Positions 49,080-58,091 are shown, numbered from the stretch's first letter. The stretch is DNA of 64,000 nucleotides from Streptomyces chrestomyceticus JCM 4735 (GCF_003865135.1 NZ_BHZC01000001.1:3844001-3908000); one strand, 5' to 3'. The notes: generated by a model not told the origin, from the sequence alone. Program-made: numbers and translations.

Positions 49080-51680
49080 ATGAGTGAAACACCCCGCACG
49101 CTCGCCGAAGAGCTCCGCACCCGCCCCGACAGCGGGCTCGCCGACCTGCTGCGGGCCCGCCCCGACCTCCTCAACCCGGTCCCCGGCGACCTGACCCAGC
49201 TCGCCACCCGGGCCGGTACCCGCGCCTCGGTCGTCCGGGCGGTGGAGCGCCTGGACCGCTTCGCGCTGCAGACCGCCGAGGCGCTGGCGGTGGCGCCGGA
49301 CCCCTGCCCGTACGAGACGCTGCTCGGGCTGATGGCGGGGGACGCCGGAGCGGCGGACCTCGCTCCCGGAACCGTCACCGCCGTCACCGCCGAGCTGCCC
49401 CGCGCCCTCCGCACCCTGCGCGACCAGGCCCTGGTCTGGGGCGGCGACGACCGGCTGCGCCTCGTCCGTACGGCCCGCGAACTGCTCGCGCCCGGACCCG
49501 CGCACCCCTCCCCCACCGGCCTGGGGCCGACCGTCGCCGAAGCCACGTCCGGCATGTCGCCCGGCCGCCTCCAGGAGATCCTGGCCGCCGCGGGACTGGC
49601 CGCGACCCATGATCCGGTGACCGCCGTCGCCGCCCTGACCGGGCTGTTCGAGGACCGTACGCGGATGGCCGCGCTGCTCGGCGGGGCGCCCGACGAGGCA
49701 CGTGCCGTACTGGACCGGCTGGTCTGGGGCCCGCCGTACGGCGCCGTCACCGACCGGCCCGCCGCGCACCTCCAGTGGCTGCTGGACCGCGGCCTGCTGC
49801 TGCCCGCCGGGCCGCGCAACGTCGTCCTCCCCCGCGAGGCCGCCCTCCACCTGCGCGCGGGGCGCGCGCACCGCTCTCCCGAGCCGCTGCCGCCCGCCCT
49901 CGCGCCCACCACCGAACGCGATCCACAGCTTGTGGACAGCGCCGCCGCCGGCCAGGCGTTCACGGCGCTCGCCACCGTCGAGGAACTGCTCAAGGAGTGG
50001 GACCTCGGCGGCCCCGGCGTCCTGCGCGCCGGCGGCCTGTCCGTCCGCGACCTCAAGCGGACCGCCGCCGCCCTGGACGTCACCGAACAGACCGCCGCGT
50101 TCTGGCTGGAACTGGCCTACGCCGCCGGGCTGCTGGCGTCCGACGGCGAAGCGGACGAACGGTACGCGCCCACCCCCGCCGCCGAGGACTGGCGCCGGCT
50201 CCCGGCCGAACAACGCTGGACGCGGCTGGCCACGGCCTGGCTCGCGGCGACCCGTACGGCCGGGCTGGTCGGCACCCCCGACCCGAAGGGCCGCGCCCTG
50301 TCCGCGCTCGGCCCGAACCTCGACCGTTCCGCGGCCCCCGAGGTACGCCGCCGGACGCTCACCCTGCTCGCGTCCCTGGCCCCCGGCACGTCCGTACCGG
50401 CCGAAGCCGTCCTGGACCGGCTCCGCTGGGAACGCCCGCTCCGCGGCGCGGCCCAGGCACCGGCCCCCGCCACGAACAGCGGCACCAGGACGGCCCCCCG
50501 CCACCCGAATCCGGCCACCGCTTCCGCTTCCGCCTCCCCTTCCGACACCAACGCGGCCCGCAACGCAGGCGCGCCCTCCACCGCGTCCGCCACCGACGAC
50601 CTGCGCTCCCGCATCGCCCGATGGACCCTCGCCGAAGCCGAACTCCTCGGCATCACCGGCCGCGGCGCCCTCGCCACCCACACCCGCGTCCTCCTGGAAG
50701 CCGGCACCGAAGCCGCCGCCGGCACGGAGGACCCCGCCGCGCGCGCCGCCTCCTTCCTCGCCCCGCTCCTCCCCGAACCCCTCGACCACGTCCTCCTCCA
50801 GGCCGACCTCACCGCCGTCGCCCCCGGCCCCCTCGAACGCCCCCTCGCCGACGTGCTCGGCGTGCTCGCCGACGTCGAGTCCAAGGGCGGCGCCACCGTC
50901 TACCGCTTCACCCCGGCCTCCGTACGCCGCGCCCTGGACGCCGGCCGCTCCGCCGCCGACCTGCAGTCCTTCCTCGCCGCGCACTCCCGCACCCCGGTGC
51001 CGCAGCCGCTCGCCTACCTCATCGACGACGTGGCCCGGCGCCACGGCCGGCTCCGCGTCGGCGCCGCCTCCGCCTACGTACGCTGCGACGACGACGCGCT
51101 GCTCACCGAGATCCTCGCCGACCGCCGCGCCGTCGCCCTGCGCCTGCGCCGGCTCGCCCCGACCGTGCTGGCCTCGGCCGCCCCGCCCGAACAGCTCCTG
51201 GAGGGCCTGCGCGCGATGGGCTACGCCCCCGCCGCCGAGTCCGCCGAGGGCGACGTCCTCATCGCCCGCCCGGACGCCTACCGCACCCCGCCCCGCACCG
51301 CACCCACCCCGGTCCCCGAGGGCCCGCCGGCTCCCGACCCGACCCTCCTCGAAGCGGCGGTCCGCGCCATCCGCGCCGGCGACCTGGCGGCCACCGCCGA
51401 ACGCAAGCCGGCCACCACGCCCGTCCCGGCCCCCGGCGCCCTCCCGCGCACCACCTCCGCCGAAACCCTCGCCACCATGCAGGCCGCCGTCCTGACCAAC
51501 GCCACCCTCTGGATCGGCTACGTCAACGCCGACGGCGCCGCCAGCCAGCGCGTGATCGCCCCCGTCCGCGTCGAAGGCGGCTTCGTCACCGCCTACGACC
51601 ACACCGCCGACGAGGTCCGCACCTTCCCCCTCCACCGCATCACGGGCGTGGCGGAACTGGCGGACGAGACGGCTTCGTGA
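49080..51680 (+). CDS. Helicase_C_3 (XPB/Ssl2-like) domain protein
   Basis: Protein of 866 aa without Walker motifs. The N-terminal 500 residues are Leu/Ala-rich helical repeats with winged-helix-like units (TRASVVRAVERLDRFALQTAEALAV). A Pro/Ser/Ala-rich linker spans about 460-510. The C-terminal Helicase_C_3 region (HVLLQADLTAVAPGPLERPLADVLGVLADVESKGGATVYRFTPASVRRALDAG) is followed by a WYL-like end (LWIGYVNADGAASQRVIAPVRVEGGFVTAYD). It may be a regulatory or substrate partner of the XPB helicase encoded 6.4 kb downstream, normally closer in related genomes by my recollection. Its exact job is unknown. Confidence 0.87.
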   Translation: MSETPRTLAEELRTRPDSGLADLLRARPDLLNPVPGDLTQLATRAGTRASVVRAVERLDRFALQTAEALAVAPDPCPYETLLGLMAGDAGAADLAPGTVTAVTAELPRALRTLRDQALVWGGDDRLRLVRTARELLAPGPAHPSPTGLGPTVAEATSGMSPGRLQEILAAAGLAATHDPVTAVAALTGLFEDRTRMAALLGGAPDEARAVLDRLVWGPPYGAVTDRPAAHLQWLLDRGLLLPAGPRNVVLPREAALHLRAGRAHRSPEPLPPALAPTTERDPQLVDSAAAGQAFTALATVEELLKEWDLGGPGVLRAGGLSVRDLKRTAAALDVTEQTAAFWLELAYAAGLLASDGEADERYAPTPAAEDWRRLPAEQRWTRLATAWLAATRTAGLVGTPDPKGRALSALGPNLDRSAAPEVRRRTLTLLASLAPGTSVPAEAVLDRLRWERPLRGAAQAPAPATNSGTRTAPRHPNPATASASASPSDTNAARNAGAPSTASATDDLRSRIARWTLAEAELLGITGRGALATHTRVLLEAGTEAAAGTEDPAARAASFLAPLLPEPLDHVLLQADLTAVAPGPLERPLADVLGVLADVESKGGATVYRFTPASVRRALDAGRSAADLQSFLAAHSRTPVPQPLAYLIDDVARRHGRLRVGAASAYVRCDDDALLTEILADRRAVALRLRRLAPTVLASAAPPEQLLEGLRAMGYAPAAESAEGDVLIARPDAYRTPPRTAPTPVPEGPPAPDPTLLEAAVRAIRAGDLAATAERKPATTPVPAPGALPRTTSAETLATMQAAVLTNATLWIGYVNADGAASQRVIAPVRVEGGFVTAYDHTADEVRTFPLHRITGVAELADETAS

Positions 51681-51687
51681 GGGGACG

Positions 51688-52260
51688 TCATTCCGGCAGC
51701 AGGCGGGCCACCAGCGACCGGGCCCATTCGGGAGTCGGCGGCTGCCCGGTGAAGACGGCCCGGTAGTAGAGCGGCGCCAGCACGGCGTCCGTGGCGCTTT
51801 CGAGGGTCGGAGGCTGATTGCCCCGGGCCCGGTCCCGTTCCAGTACGGCTTCGAGCGCCTGCCCACGTTCGCCGCTGCACGCTCTGGCGCCCTGCCCGCC
51901 CGCGGCGCCGACGGTGGCGCGCACCAGGGCGAGGGTGTCCGGGTCGCCGAGATCCTTGGCGAGGTCGGACGCGTACCGCTCCAGGTCCCCACGCAGGCTG
52001 CCGGTGTCCGGCACCACGAGGTCGCCGGAGAAACGGCTGGTCGCGACGTCCGCGAGCAGGTCACCGACGGAACCCCAGCGGCGGTAGACCGTGGTGGCGT
52101 GCACGCCCGCGCGGGCGGCCACCACCGGAATGGTCAGCGGCTCGGTAGTCCCGTCGGCGAGCAGTTCCCCGACGGCCCGGTGGACGGCCGCCCGGACGCG
52201 GGCACTGCGGCCGCCAGGCCGGCTGCCGGTGTGGGGCGAGGGAGGAGTCTTCAGCGGCAT
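51688..52260 (-). CDS. TetR family transcriptional regulator
   Basis: Regulator of 190 aa with HTH segment RVRAAVHRAVGELLADGTTEPLTIPVVAARAGVHATTVYRRWGSVGDLLADV and a TetR_C_16-like ligand domain ending in GQPPTPEWARSLVARLLPE. ATG 52260 lies 6 nt after GATACT on the minus strand, so the mRNA may be leaderless. It is divergent from an old yellow enzyme gene and should control it through dyads in the shared 127-bp gap. Confidence 0.92.
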   Translation of the reverse strand: MPLKTPPSPHTGSRPGGRSARVRAAVHRAVGELLADGTTEPLTIPVVAARAGVHATTVYRRWGSVGDLLADVATSRFSGDLVVPDTGSLRGDLERYASDLAKDLGDPDTLALVRATVGAAGGQGARACSGERGQALEAVLERDRARGNQPPTLESATDAVLAPLYYRAVFTGQPPTPEWARSLVARLLPE

Positions 52261-52276
52261 ACCCCCAGTATCGCAC

Positions 52277-52349
52277 CGATCACTGCTTTTTTAACGCAGC
52301 GTTCGCTGCGCTTGTGTTACGTTGAAAACGCAAACGCAACGATCACTGC
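52277..52349. promoter_or_regulatory. Operator region between tetR and the flavin oxidoreductase gene
   Basis: A perfect dyad CGCAGCG-tt-CGCTGCG (52295-52310) is flanked by direct repeats CGATCACTGC at 52277-52286 and 52340-52349, with three AACGCA copies. AT-rich relative to its surroundings. Confidence 0.6.
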
Positions 52350-52387
52350 AAGGAGCGCTTCGTGCGCCCCGGAAAGTGAGTTCTGCT

Positions 52388-53476
52388 ATGTCCAGCCAAG
52401 GGGCCGCAGGGCCCGTGATGCGCCCGCTGAAGCTGCGTGACGTCACGATTCCCAACCGACTGTGGATGTCCCCGATGGCCCAGTACTCCGCGGGGCCGGA
52501 CGGCAGGCCGACCGACTGGCACCTCGTGCACTACGGTGCGCGCGCGACCGGCGGAGTCGGCCTGATCATGGTCGAGGCCACGGCCGTGGGGCCTGCCCAC
52601 CGGACCACGTCGGCGGACCTCGGGATCTGGAACAAGGAACAGGCCGCCGCACACCGGCACCTGACCTCCTTCATCGCCGGACGCGGCGCGGTGCCCGCGG
52701 TCCAGCTGCTGGCCGCGGGCCGGAAGAGCTCGCACCAGGTGCCCTGGGAAGGCAAGGGCCAGAACGGCGCGGTGCGCGTGGCCGACGGCGGCTGGGAGAC
52801 GTTCGGGCCGTCGGCAGTTCCGTTCGGCGACCTGAGCGTTCCCCGAGAGGCCGGTCAAGCCGACATCGACGAGGCCGTCGAGGCGTTCGCCAGGGCGACC
52901 CGGCTCTCCCACCAGGCGGGCTACCAGGCCGTCGAGATCCACGCCGCGCACGGGTACCTCCTGCACCAATTCCTCTCCCCCCTGGCCAATCACCGGACGG
53001 ACGACTACGGCGGGAGCCTGCAGAACCGGATGCGCCTCCCGCTGCGCGTGGCGCGCGCCGTCCGCGAAGCCTTCCCGGCGGAAAAGCCCGTCTTCGTCCG
53101 CATCACCGCCACCGACTGGATCGCCGGCGGCATCACCGTCAACGAGGCGACGGCATTCGCCAAGGAACTGGCGGCGGCGGGCATCGACCTCCTGGACGTC
53201 TCGTCCGGCGGGGCGGTACAGGACCGGGAGGCCCGTACGCCGGCACAGGACGGCGTCCACGTCCCGTACGCGGACACCCTCAAGAAGGCCACCGGACTCG
53301 CGGTCACTCCCGTCGGCCCGGTCGGCGACCTGTCGCAGGTCGGCGAACTCGTGGCCGGCGGCCGGGCGGACGCGGCACTGATAGGGCGCGCACTGCTCCG
53401 TGACCCCTACCTCGTCCTGCACGGTCGCTCCGACGACGAGATGTCCTGGCCGCGCCAGTACCGGCGCGCGCTCTAA
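52388..53476 (+). CDS. NADH:flavin oxidoreductase, old yellow enzyme (YqjM-like)
   Basis: FMN enzyme of 362 aa that would reduce activated C=C bonds of enals, enones or electrophiles using NAD(P)H. YqjM-like signatures are RPLKLRDVTIPNRLWMSPM, the His pair in EIHAAHGYLLHQFLSP, NHRTDDYGGSLQNRMRLPLRV and the C-terminal GRALLRDPYLV. Two usual features differ: the redox-tuning Cys of SPMCQYS is Ala (SPMAQYS), and QLAHAGRK reads QLLAAGRK. Start choice is uncertain: ATG 52388 is taken; GTG 52376 or TTG 52322 in frame are possible. A five-codon mini-ORF (GTG 52362) holds the only strong ribosome site (AAGGAG). The divergent TetR probably regulates it. Confidence 0.88.
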   Translation: MSSQGAAGPVMRPLKLRDVTIPNRLWMSPMAQYSAGPDGRPTDWHLVHYGARATGGVGLIMVEATAVGPAHRTTSADLGIWNKEQAAAHRHLTSFIAGRGAVPAVQLLAAGRKSSHQVPWEGKGQNGAVRVADGGWETFGPSAVPFGDLSVPREAGQADIDEAVEAFARATRLSHQAGYQAVEIHAAHGYLLHQFLSPLANHRTDDYGGSLQNRMRLPLRVARAVREAFPAEKPVFVRITATDWIAGGITVNEATAFAKELAAAGIDLLDVSSGGAVQDREARTPAQDGVHVPYADTLKKATGLAVTPVGPVGDLSQVGELVAGGRADAALIGRALLRDPYLVLHGRSDDEMSWPRQYRRAL

Positions 53477-53536
53477 GGCAAGCCCCCAGCACGCAGGATC
53501 ACCGGCGCCCGTTCAGCGCCACCGTTCGCTCCCTGA

Positions 53537-53965
53537 TTGCCCGACAGATGCCCCAAGGCCGGCGACTCCTACCGGATCGAGTGGGGCTGGGCGGCACGGG
53601 GCGGTGACTTCACCATCGATCTGCGCGTCCGGTACGCGCCGCACCTAGCCGGCAACACCGTGCTCAATGCGTCGGCGGGCTCGCGCACCGGGACACCCCA
53701 CGGGGACCACGCTCACCTCTTCGGCATCCTGCCCACCGACGGCGTCCCGCCCCCATCCAACTGTGGGTCACCGCGCTCCGCCGCGCCGGTGCGGGGCACA
53801 CACGGGCTTTCGATCGCACAGGCGCTTGGGGGGCGAGTACCGGACGGAAGTCACCTCGCCCCACCCCGCTTTCGCGCCACTCGCTTCGGGAGTCGCTCGT
53901 CGCATTGTCCTGAAACCAATAGCTGGATCAGTACGATGCGTCACCCTTGCAGCCAGGGAGGGAAC
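53537..53965 (+). other. Probable gene remnant and promoter region upstream of the STAND pair
   Basis: The 489-bp gap after the oxidoreductase gene has no credible intact gene. Bases 53556-53680 read as a protein-like fragment (GDSYRIEWGWAARGGDFTID.. RYAPHLAGNTV) with no matching start or end domain, so I read it as debris of an earlier gene. TACGAT (53932-53937) may be the -10 for the next gene, with GGGAGGG as ribosome site at 53957-53963. Confidence 0.35.
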
Positions 53966-55603
53966 ATGGGCAAAGCATCAAGGAAGAAACAGAAGAAACG
54001 GGTGCGGGAAGCATCCTCGGACCTCTCAGCCACAGTCACGAGTGGTCATGATTCGCGCACGTTGGGCGAGGAGGCGCTCGGGCGGCTGATGCGCTCGAAC
54101 ACACCGGGGAAACTCAGCCTGGCCGGTGCCTACGCGTGGGGTTACGCGGCGCTGGGACACGCCCAGCAGGAAGGGACCGACCCTCTCTGGCATCAGGAGA
54201 CCGACCCCTTGGACGTCTTGTTCCTGGGAACGGTCTGGCCCAAGAACTTCCGTGATGAGTTCGAGTTCGCCAACGCTCGTGACGCATGGCTGCGTCTCCT
54301 GCGAGACACCGTGCATGGCAAGGGCATCCAGCGCTTCGTACGCGAGGCCGTCTCGGCGAGCGAAGACCTGGGGCTCCCGGTGGATGACGCGCGTTTGATG
54401 CTGGCGCTCGCCGGCCGGCTCGAAGCGGCAGGCCTCGACCAGCGCCGGCTGCCACGGCGCCTGTTGCCCGAGTCGTCTCTCCAGGACTGCCGCGCGGTCC
54501 ACGGGCCGTCTCTCGATCTGCGACTCCCCGACCCGCCGGAGGACGCGAAGGAGCGGGTCCAGCGGTTCTGGGAGGGCTCGGAAGAAGAGTCGTGGTTCGA
54601 CGAAACACCTCGAACCGTGCTTCGCGACGGACTGCACCGGCTCGAGGGCTCGGAGCTACCGGTGAAAGAAGAGTCCGGCATGTTGCTGCCGGCCTTGTAC
54701 ACGGCGCTCATGACAAAACCCGGCGAGCTGCTGGAGGACATGGGCAGACATGCCTGGGAGTGGGCTGTTTCTCTGGACGAGTCGTCCCCGTTGGTTCCGG
54801 TGCTCGACATTCTCCTTGTCGCCCCCGAGCTGGAGATGTCCGTCACCGAGACTCTCGGGCGCTTGTTCGCCGTACCCGCGTTCACCGAGCCGTTCCCCCC
54901 GGATGCCCTGTTATGGACCAGCTCGCCCGGCCTCGCTCTACCGCGTCTGGCCTTCGAGCTGGACATTCCCGAGGTGACGACACAGGACCGAACACTCACC
55001 CCCGACCTGCTGGACTGGGTGGGTATGCACACCAGAATGAGCCTGAGTGCCGCCGCTCGTGACAGTTCCGCCGACCTCGACCTTGAAGACACGGACAGCA
55101 CACAGCAGGATTCGGACGGGCAGTGGGCCGAACGGCGTGAGGCCGTGCGCGAAGCGGCACAGCAAAGGATGCGCAAGAAGAGCGGCGGAGCGGCTGTCAC
55201 GCGCCACCGGCCCAGCCGCCCCGTTGAGCGCATTTGGAACGCGGACGGCAGCTCCGTCATACATATCTCGACCGGCACCTCGCGCGGACAGCAACTCATG
55301 GAAGGTCTGGAAAACCAGTTGGAAGCCTTCCGTGAGAAGTTCGGCCGCGAGCCAGGGCCGGGCGACCCGCTGTTTTTCGACCCCGACGCCGACGAACCCA
55401 CCCCCCTAACCAAGGAGTACTTCGACGGTGTGCTGATGCACATGGCAGAGCACGCTACCGAGATGGGCATGGACCCCGCGTTCCTCCACGCTTGGCGCGA
55501 GGTCGGTTATGTGGTCACCGAGGAAACCAGGAGCGGTTTCAGCGCCTCCGAAGTGATCGCCTTCAACAGGGCCCTGGCTCGGCATCAAGAGGCCGGAGAA
55601 TGA
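53966..55603 (+). CDS. Hypothetical protein, 545 aa, coupled to a STAND NTPase, contains a TTA codon
   Basis: No family recognised. The N terminus is strongly basic (MGKASRKKQKKRVREASSD). The middle is acidic and helical (for example DPPEDAKERVQRFWEGSEEESWFDETPRTVLRDGL). A hydrophilic basic patch (QQRMRKKSGGAAVTRHRPSRPVERIW) precedes a C-terminal domain (QQLMEGLENQLEAFREKFGREPGPGDPLFFDPDADEP..DPAFLHAWREVGYVVTEE). There is no signal peptide or membrane helix. Leu316 is encoded by TTA (54911-54913), rare in this lineage. ATG 53966 has GGGAGGG upstream. The stop overlaps the STAND gene start (ATGA). G+C is visibly lower than in neighbours, suggesting acquisition. Confidence 0.8.
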   Translation: MGKASRKKQKKRVREASSDLSATVTSGHDSRTLGEEALGRLMRSNTPGKLSLAGAYAWGYAALGHAQQEGTDPLWHQETDPLDVLFLGTVWPKNFRDEFEFANARDAWLRLLRDTVHGKGIQRFVREAVSASEDLGLPVDDARLMLALAGRLEAAGLDQRRLPRRLLPESSLQDCRAVHGPSLDLRLPDPPEDAKERVQRFWEGSEEESWFDETPRTVLRDGLHRLEGSELPVKEESGMLLPALYTALMTKPGELLEDMGRHAWEWAVSLDESSPLVPVLDILLVAPELEMSVTETLGRLFAVPAFTEPFPPDALLWTSSPGLALPRLAFELDIPEVTTQDRTLTPDLLDWVGMHTRMSLSAAARDSSADLDLEDTDSTQQDSDGQWAERREAVREAAQQRMRKKSGGAAVTRHRPSRPVERIWNADGSSVIHISTGTSRGQQLMEGLENQLEAFREKFGREPGPGDPLFFDPDADEPTPLTKEYFDGVLMHMAEHATEMGMDPAFLHAWREVGYVVTEETRSGFSASEVIAFNRALARHQEAGE

Positions 55604-57981
55604 CCGAGAGAACCGAAAACCACATCAGCGGAGGGGCCTTCTTCGGCTGCGTGGTGCAAGGACGTTCCATCAGCCTGACGCTTCCGGACCGCCCGGACCC
55701 CGCGCTCGCCGGGCTCCCCGGGCAGTCGGCGACCTTTGCGGGACGCCGCCCACAGCTGGAACAGATACTCGCAGCCCTGGCGCCGGCACCACCGAACACC
55801 ACGAGCGGCACCGTGGTCGTGAGCGGGCTCGCCGGGACGGGCAAGACCGAAATCGTGCTTCAGGCGGCTCACCGAGCACTGGGGCGAGACGGCTGGTTTC
55901 CCGGTGGAGTACTTTTCCTTGATCTGCACGGGTACGACCCGAAACACAAGGTCTCTCCGAAGCGAGCGCTCGGCACCCTCCTAAGGGCGCTCGGTATCCC
56001 TCCGGAACACATTCCTTCCAGGATCGAGGAACGCTCGACCGTCTATCGTTCAGCACTCGCCGCTCTTGCCGCCGCCGGGCGGCGGGTCCTGGTCGTCCTG
56101 GACGATGTACCGGCAACCGGCAAGGTCCACCATCTTCTGCCGAGCGACGGAAGCACGGCCACGCTCGTGTCCTCGCGGCATTCTCTTGCAGAACTGGACG
56201 CCTTGGCACTGACCTTGCGAGAGCTACCCGCCGACGAGGGGCGAGAGCTTCTGGGCGACGCCGTCCGCACGGCTCTGCCCGAAGACTCCCGGGTAGTGGC
56301 CGAGACCGACGAGGCCGACCGGCTCGTCGCCCTGTGCGGCGGTCTGCCGCTGGCCCTCCGCATTCTGGCATCCCTGCTCGTGGACGTGCCGACCCGACCG
56401 CTGGCGCACCTTCGCCAGGACCTTGAGGACACGCACTCCAGGCTGTCCGTGCTGAGCCGGGAGGAACGCGCCGTAACCGCGACCTTCGCACTGTCCTATC
56501 GGGGGCTCGCCAAGGACCAGGCCGAGCTCTTCCGTCTGGTGTCCCTGCACCCCGGGCCGGACTTCTCCACCGAGGCCACAACCGTGTTGTACGGCAAGAG
56601 CTGCAAGGAGACCGAACGGCTACTGCTGGACCTTGCCCGCCGGCACCTGATCGAGCCACGAGGTCCGTACGGCCGCTGGCAGCAGCACGATCTCGTACGT
56701 CTTTACTCCTGGGAACAGCTCGTGTCGGGCGACGACTCCTGGGGGAAGGCCCTCATGCGCCTGCTCCTCCACTTCCACAAGACGGCCACTTCGGCGTGTG
56801 AAAGGCTCTTCCAGCCCGCGCCGTCACAACCTGAGGGGAGTTCTGGCTCAGGGAGACGAGCCGAAGCGCTGCAATGGCTGGAGGCCGAGCGACACACCCT
56901 CGTCGCCGCTGCCCTCTGGGCCCACGAGGTCGGCGACGACCTGATGTGTGTCGCCCTGTCCGTTCCAGTTTCCAAGTTTCTGATGGAGATGCGTTACCTG
57001 GAGGATGCCGGGTGGACGCTGTCCGCGGGCATCCGGTCGAGTCGACGGCGCAAGGACAGCTTCACGGAGGCCTCCCTGCTGAGCTCTCTCGGGGTGGTGC
57101 TTCGGGACATGCGCAAGCTGCGCAAATCCGTTCGCGCGCACCACAAGGCCATCAAGATCTGCCGGGCGCTGAAGAAGTGCCGTGCCCTGGCCAGTGCGCT
57201 GAACAACCTCGGGCTCTCCCTTCACGAACAGCGAAAATTCGAGGAGGCCGTCGCAGCCCACAACGAAGCCGCCCAGCTGTTCAAGCGAGCCGGTGACCGG
57301 CTCGGGGTGGCGGGCGCGCTGAGTAACACCGGCGAGACGCTGACCGAGCTGGGCCGAGCAGAGGAAGCTGCCGACGCCCTCGAAAAGGCCGCGAAAATCT
57401 TTCGGAAGAAGGGCGATCTGCGCGGTTACGCTCAGGCCCTGGGCAGCCTCGCCAAGGCGACGCGCAACAACGGCAAGGCCGAGCAGGCCGTGAAACTTCA
57501 CCGGCGGGCGCTCGAAATGCCCGATGGCCTGCTGCTGCCTCATGAAAGAGCGGTCGAGCTCTCCAACTTCGCCGGCACGCTGACCGCTGCCGGAGAGTTC
57601 GAAGCGGCTCTCACTGCGCAGCAGGAGGCACTGGAAACTTTCCGGCAGCTGGGAGATCACCGTGGTGAGGCGATGACTCTGGGCAACATGGCCCAGGTAT
57701 GCCATGCACAAGGCAGGTGGAAAAAGGCCGTACAACTGCACACCCTCGCCATGGAGGCTTTTCTCGAAGGCAAGGACGATCATGGCCTGGCCTCCGAGCT
57801 CACCGCTCTAGCGGTCGCGCTGCTCCAGCAGGGCTGCAACACGGAAGCGCTGGAGAACTTGGAGCTCGCCGCCGATCTGTATCACCAGACCGGAGATGCG
57901 GAGAAGGCCGTCAGCACGCTCGACTCGGCCGACCAGCTACGAAGGCAGGTCGGAGTCGGAATGGGCCACGTAGCGAGCTGA
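55600..57981 (+). CDS. STAND-class NTPase with NB-ARC and tetratricopeptide repeats
   Basis: Protein of 793 aa. A short N-terminal motif (HISGGAFFGCVVQGRSI) resembles the small tag seen at the head of many actinobacterial NB-ARC proteins. The NB-ARC core has the P-loop GLAGTGKT (76-83), Walker B LVVLDDV (Asp168/169), SSRH (191-194), GLPLAL (248-253) and an MHD-like QHDLVRLY (362-369). From about residue 470 to 780 there are TPR-like helix pairs (ALNNLGLSLHEQRKFEEAVAAHNEA, ALSNTGETLTELGRAEEAADALEKA). There is no DNA-binding or enzymatic effector domain, so signal output may go through the 545-aa partner. It could be a signalling switch or an anti-phage sensor; neither is shown. Confidence 0.9.
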   Translation: MTERTENHISGGAFFGCVVQGRSISLTLPDRPDPALAGLPGQSATFAGRRPQLEQILAALAPAPPNTTSGTVVVSGLAGTGKTEIVLQAAHRALGRDGWFPGGVLFLDLHGYDPKHKVSPKRALGTLLRALGIPPEHIPSRIEERSTVYRSALAALAAAGRRVLVVLDDVPATGKVHHLLPSDGSTATLVSSRHSLAELDALALTLRELPADEGRELLGDAVRTALPEDSRVVAETDEADRLVALCGGLPLALRILASLLVDVPTRPLAHLRQDLEDTHSRLSVLSREERAVTATFALSYRGLAKDQAELFRLVSLHPGPDFSTEATTVLYGKSCKETERLLLDLARRHLIEPRGPYGRWQQHDLVRLYSWEQLVSGDDSWGKALMRLLLHFHKTATSACERLFQPAPSQPEGSSGSGRRAEALQWLEAERHTLVAAALWAHEVGDDLMCVALSVPVSKFLMEMRYLEDAGWTLSAGIRSSRRRKDSFTEASLLSSLGVVLRDMRKLRKSVRAHHKAIKICRALKKCRALASALNNLGLSLHEQRKFEEAVAAHNEAAQLFKRAGDRLGVAGALSNTGETLTELGRAEEAADALEKAAKIFRKKGDLRGYAQALGSLAKATRNNGKAEQAVKLHRRALEMPDGLLLPHERAVELSNFAGTLTAAGEFEAALTAQQEALETFRQLGDHRGEAMTLGNMAQVCHAQGRWKKAVQLHTLAMEAFLEGKDDHGLASELTALAVALLQQGCNTEALENLELAADLYHQTGDAEKAVSTLDSADQLRRQVGVGMGHVAS

Positions 57982-58091
57982 AGGCGATCACCCGCCCATG
58001 AGGCACACTGGACGTTTGGCCGTACGGACGGCCGGGTGCCGCGGTCGGGGTGGGGAACGGCCGGGTGCAGGTGACGCGAAAGGCGAGGCGC

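Noticed and set aside
49053..52064. 1003-aa minus-strand open frame opposite the Helicase_C_3 gene
   Set aside because: Gly-rich artefact of high G+C; no start site or domain, and it overlaps tetR out of frame.
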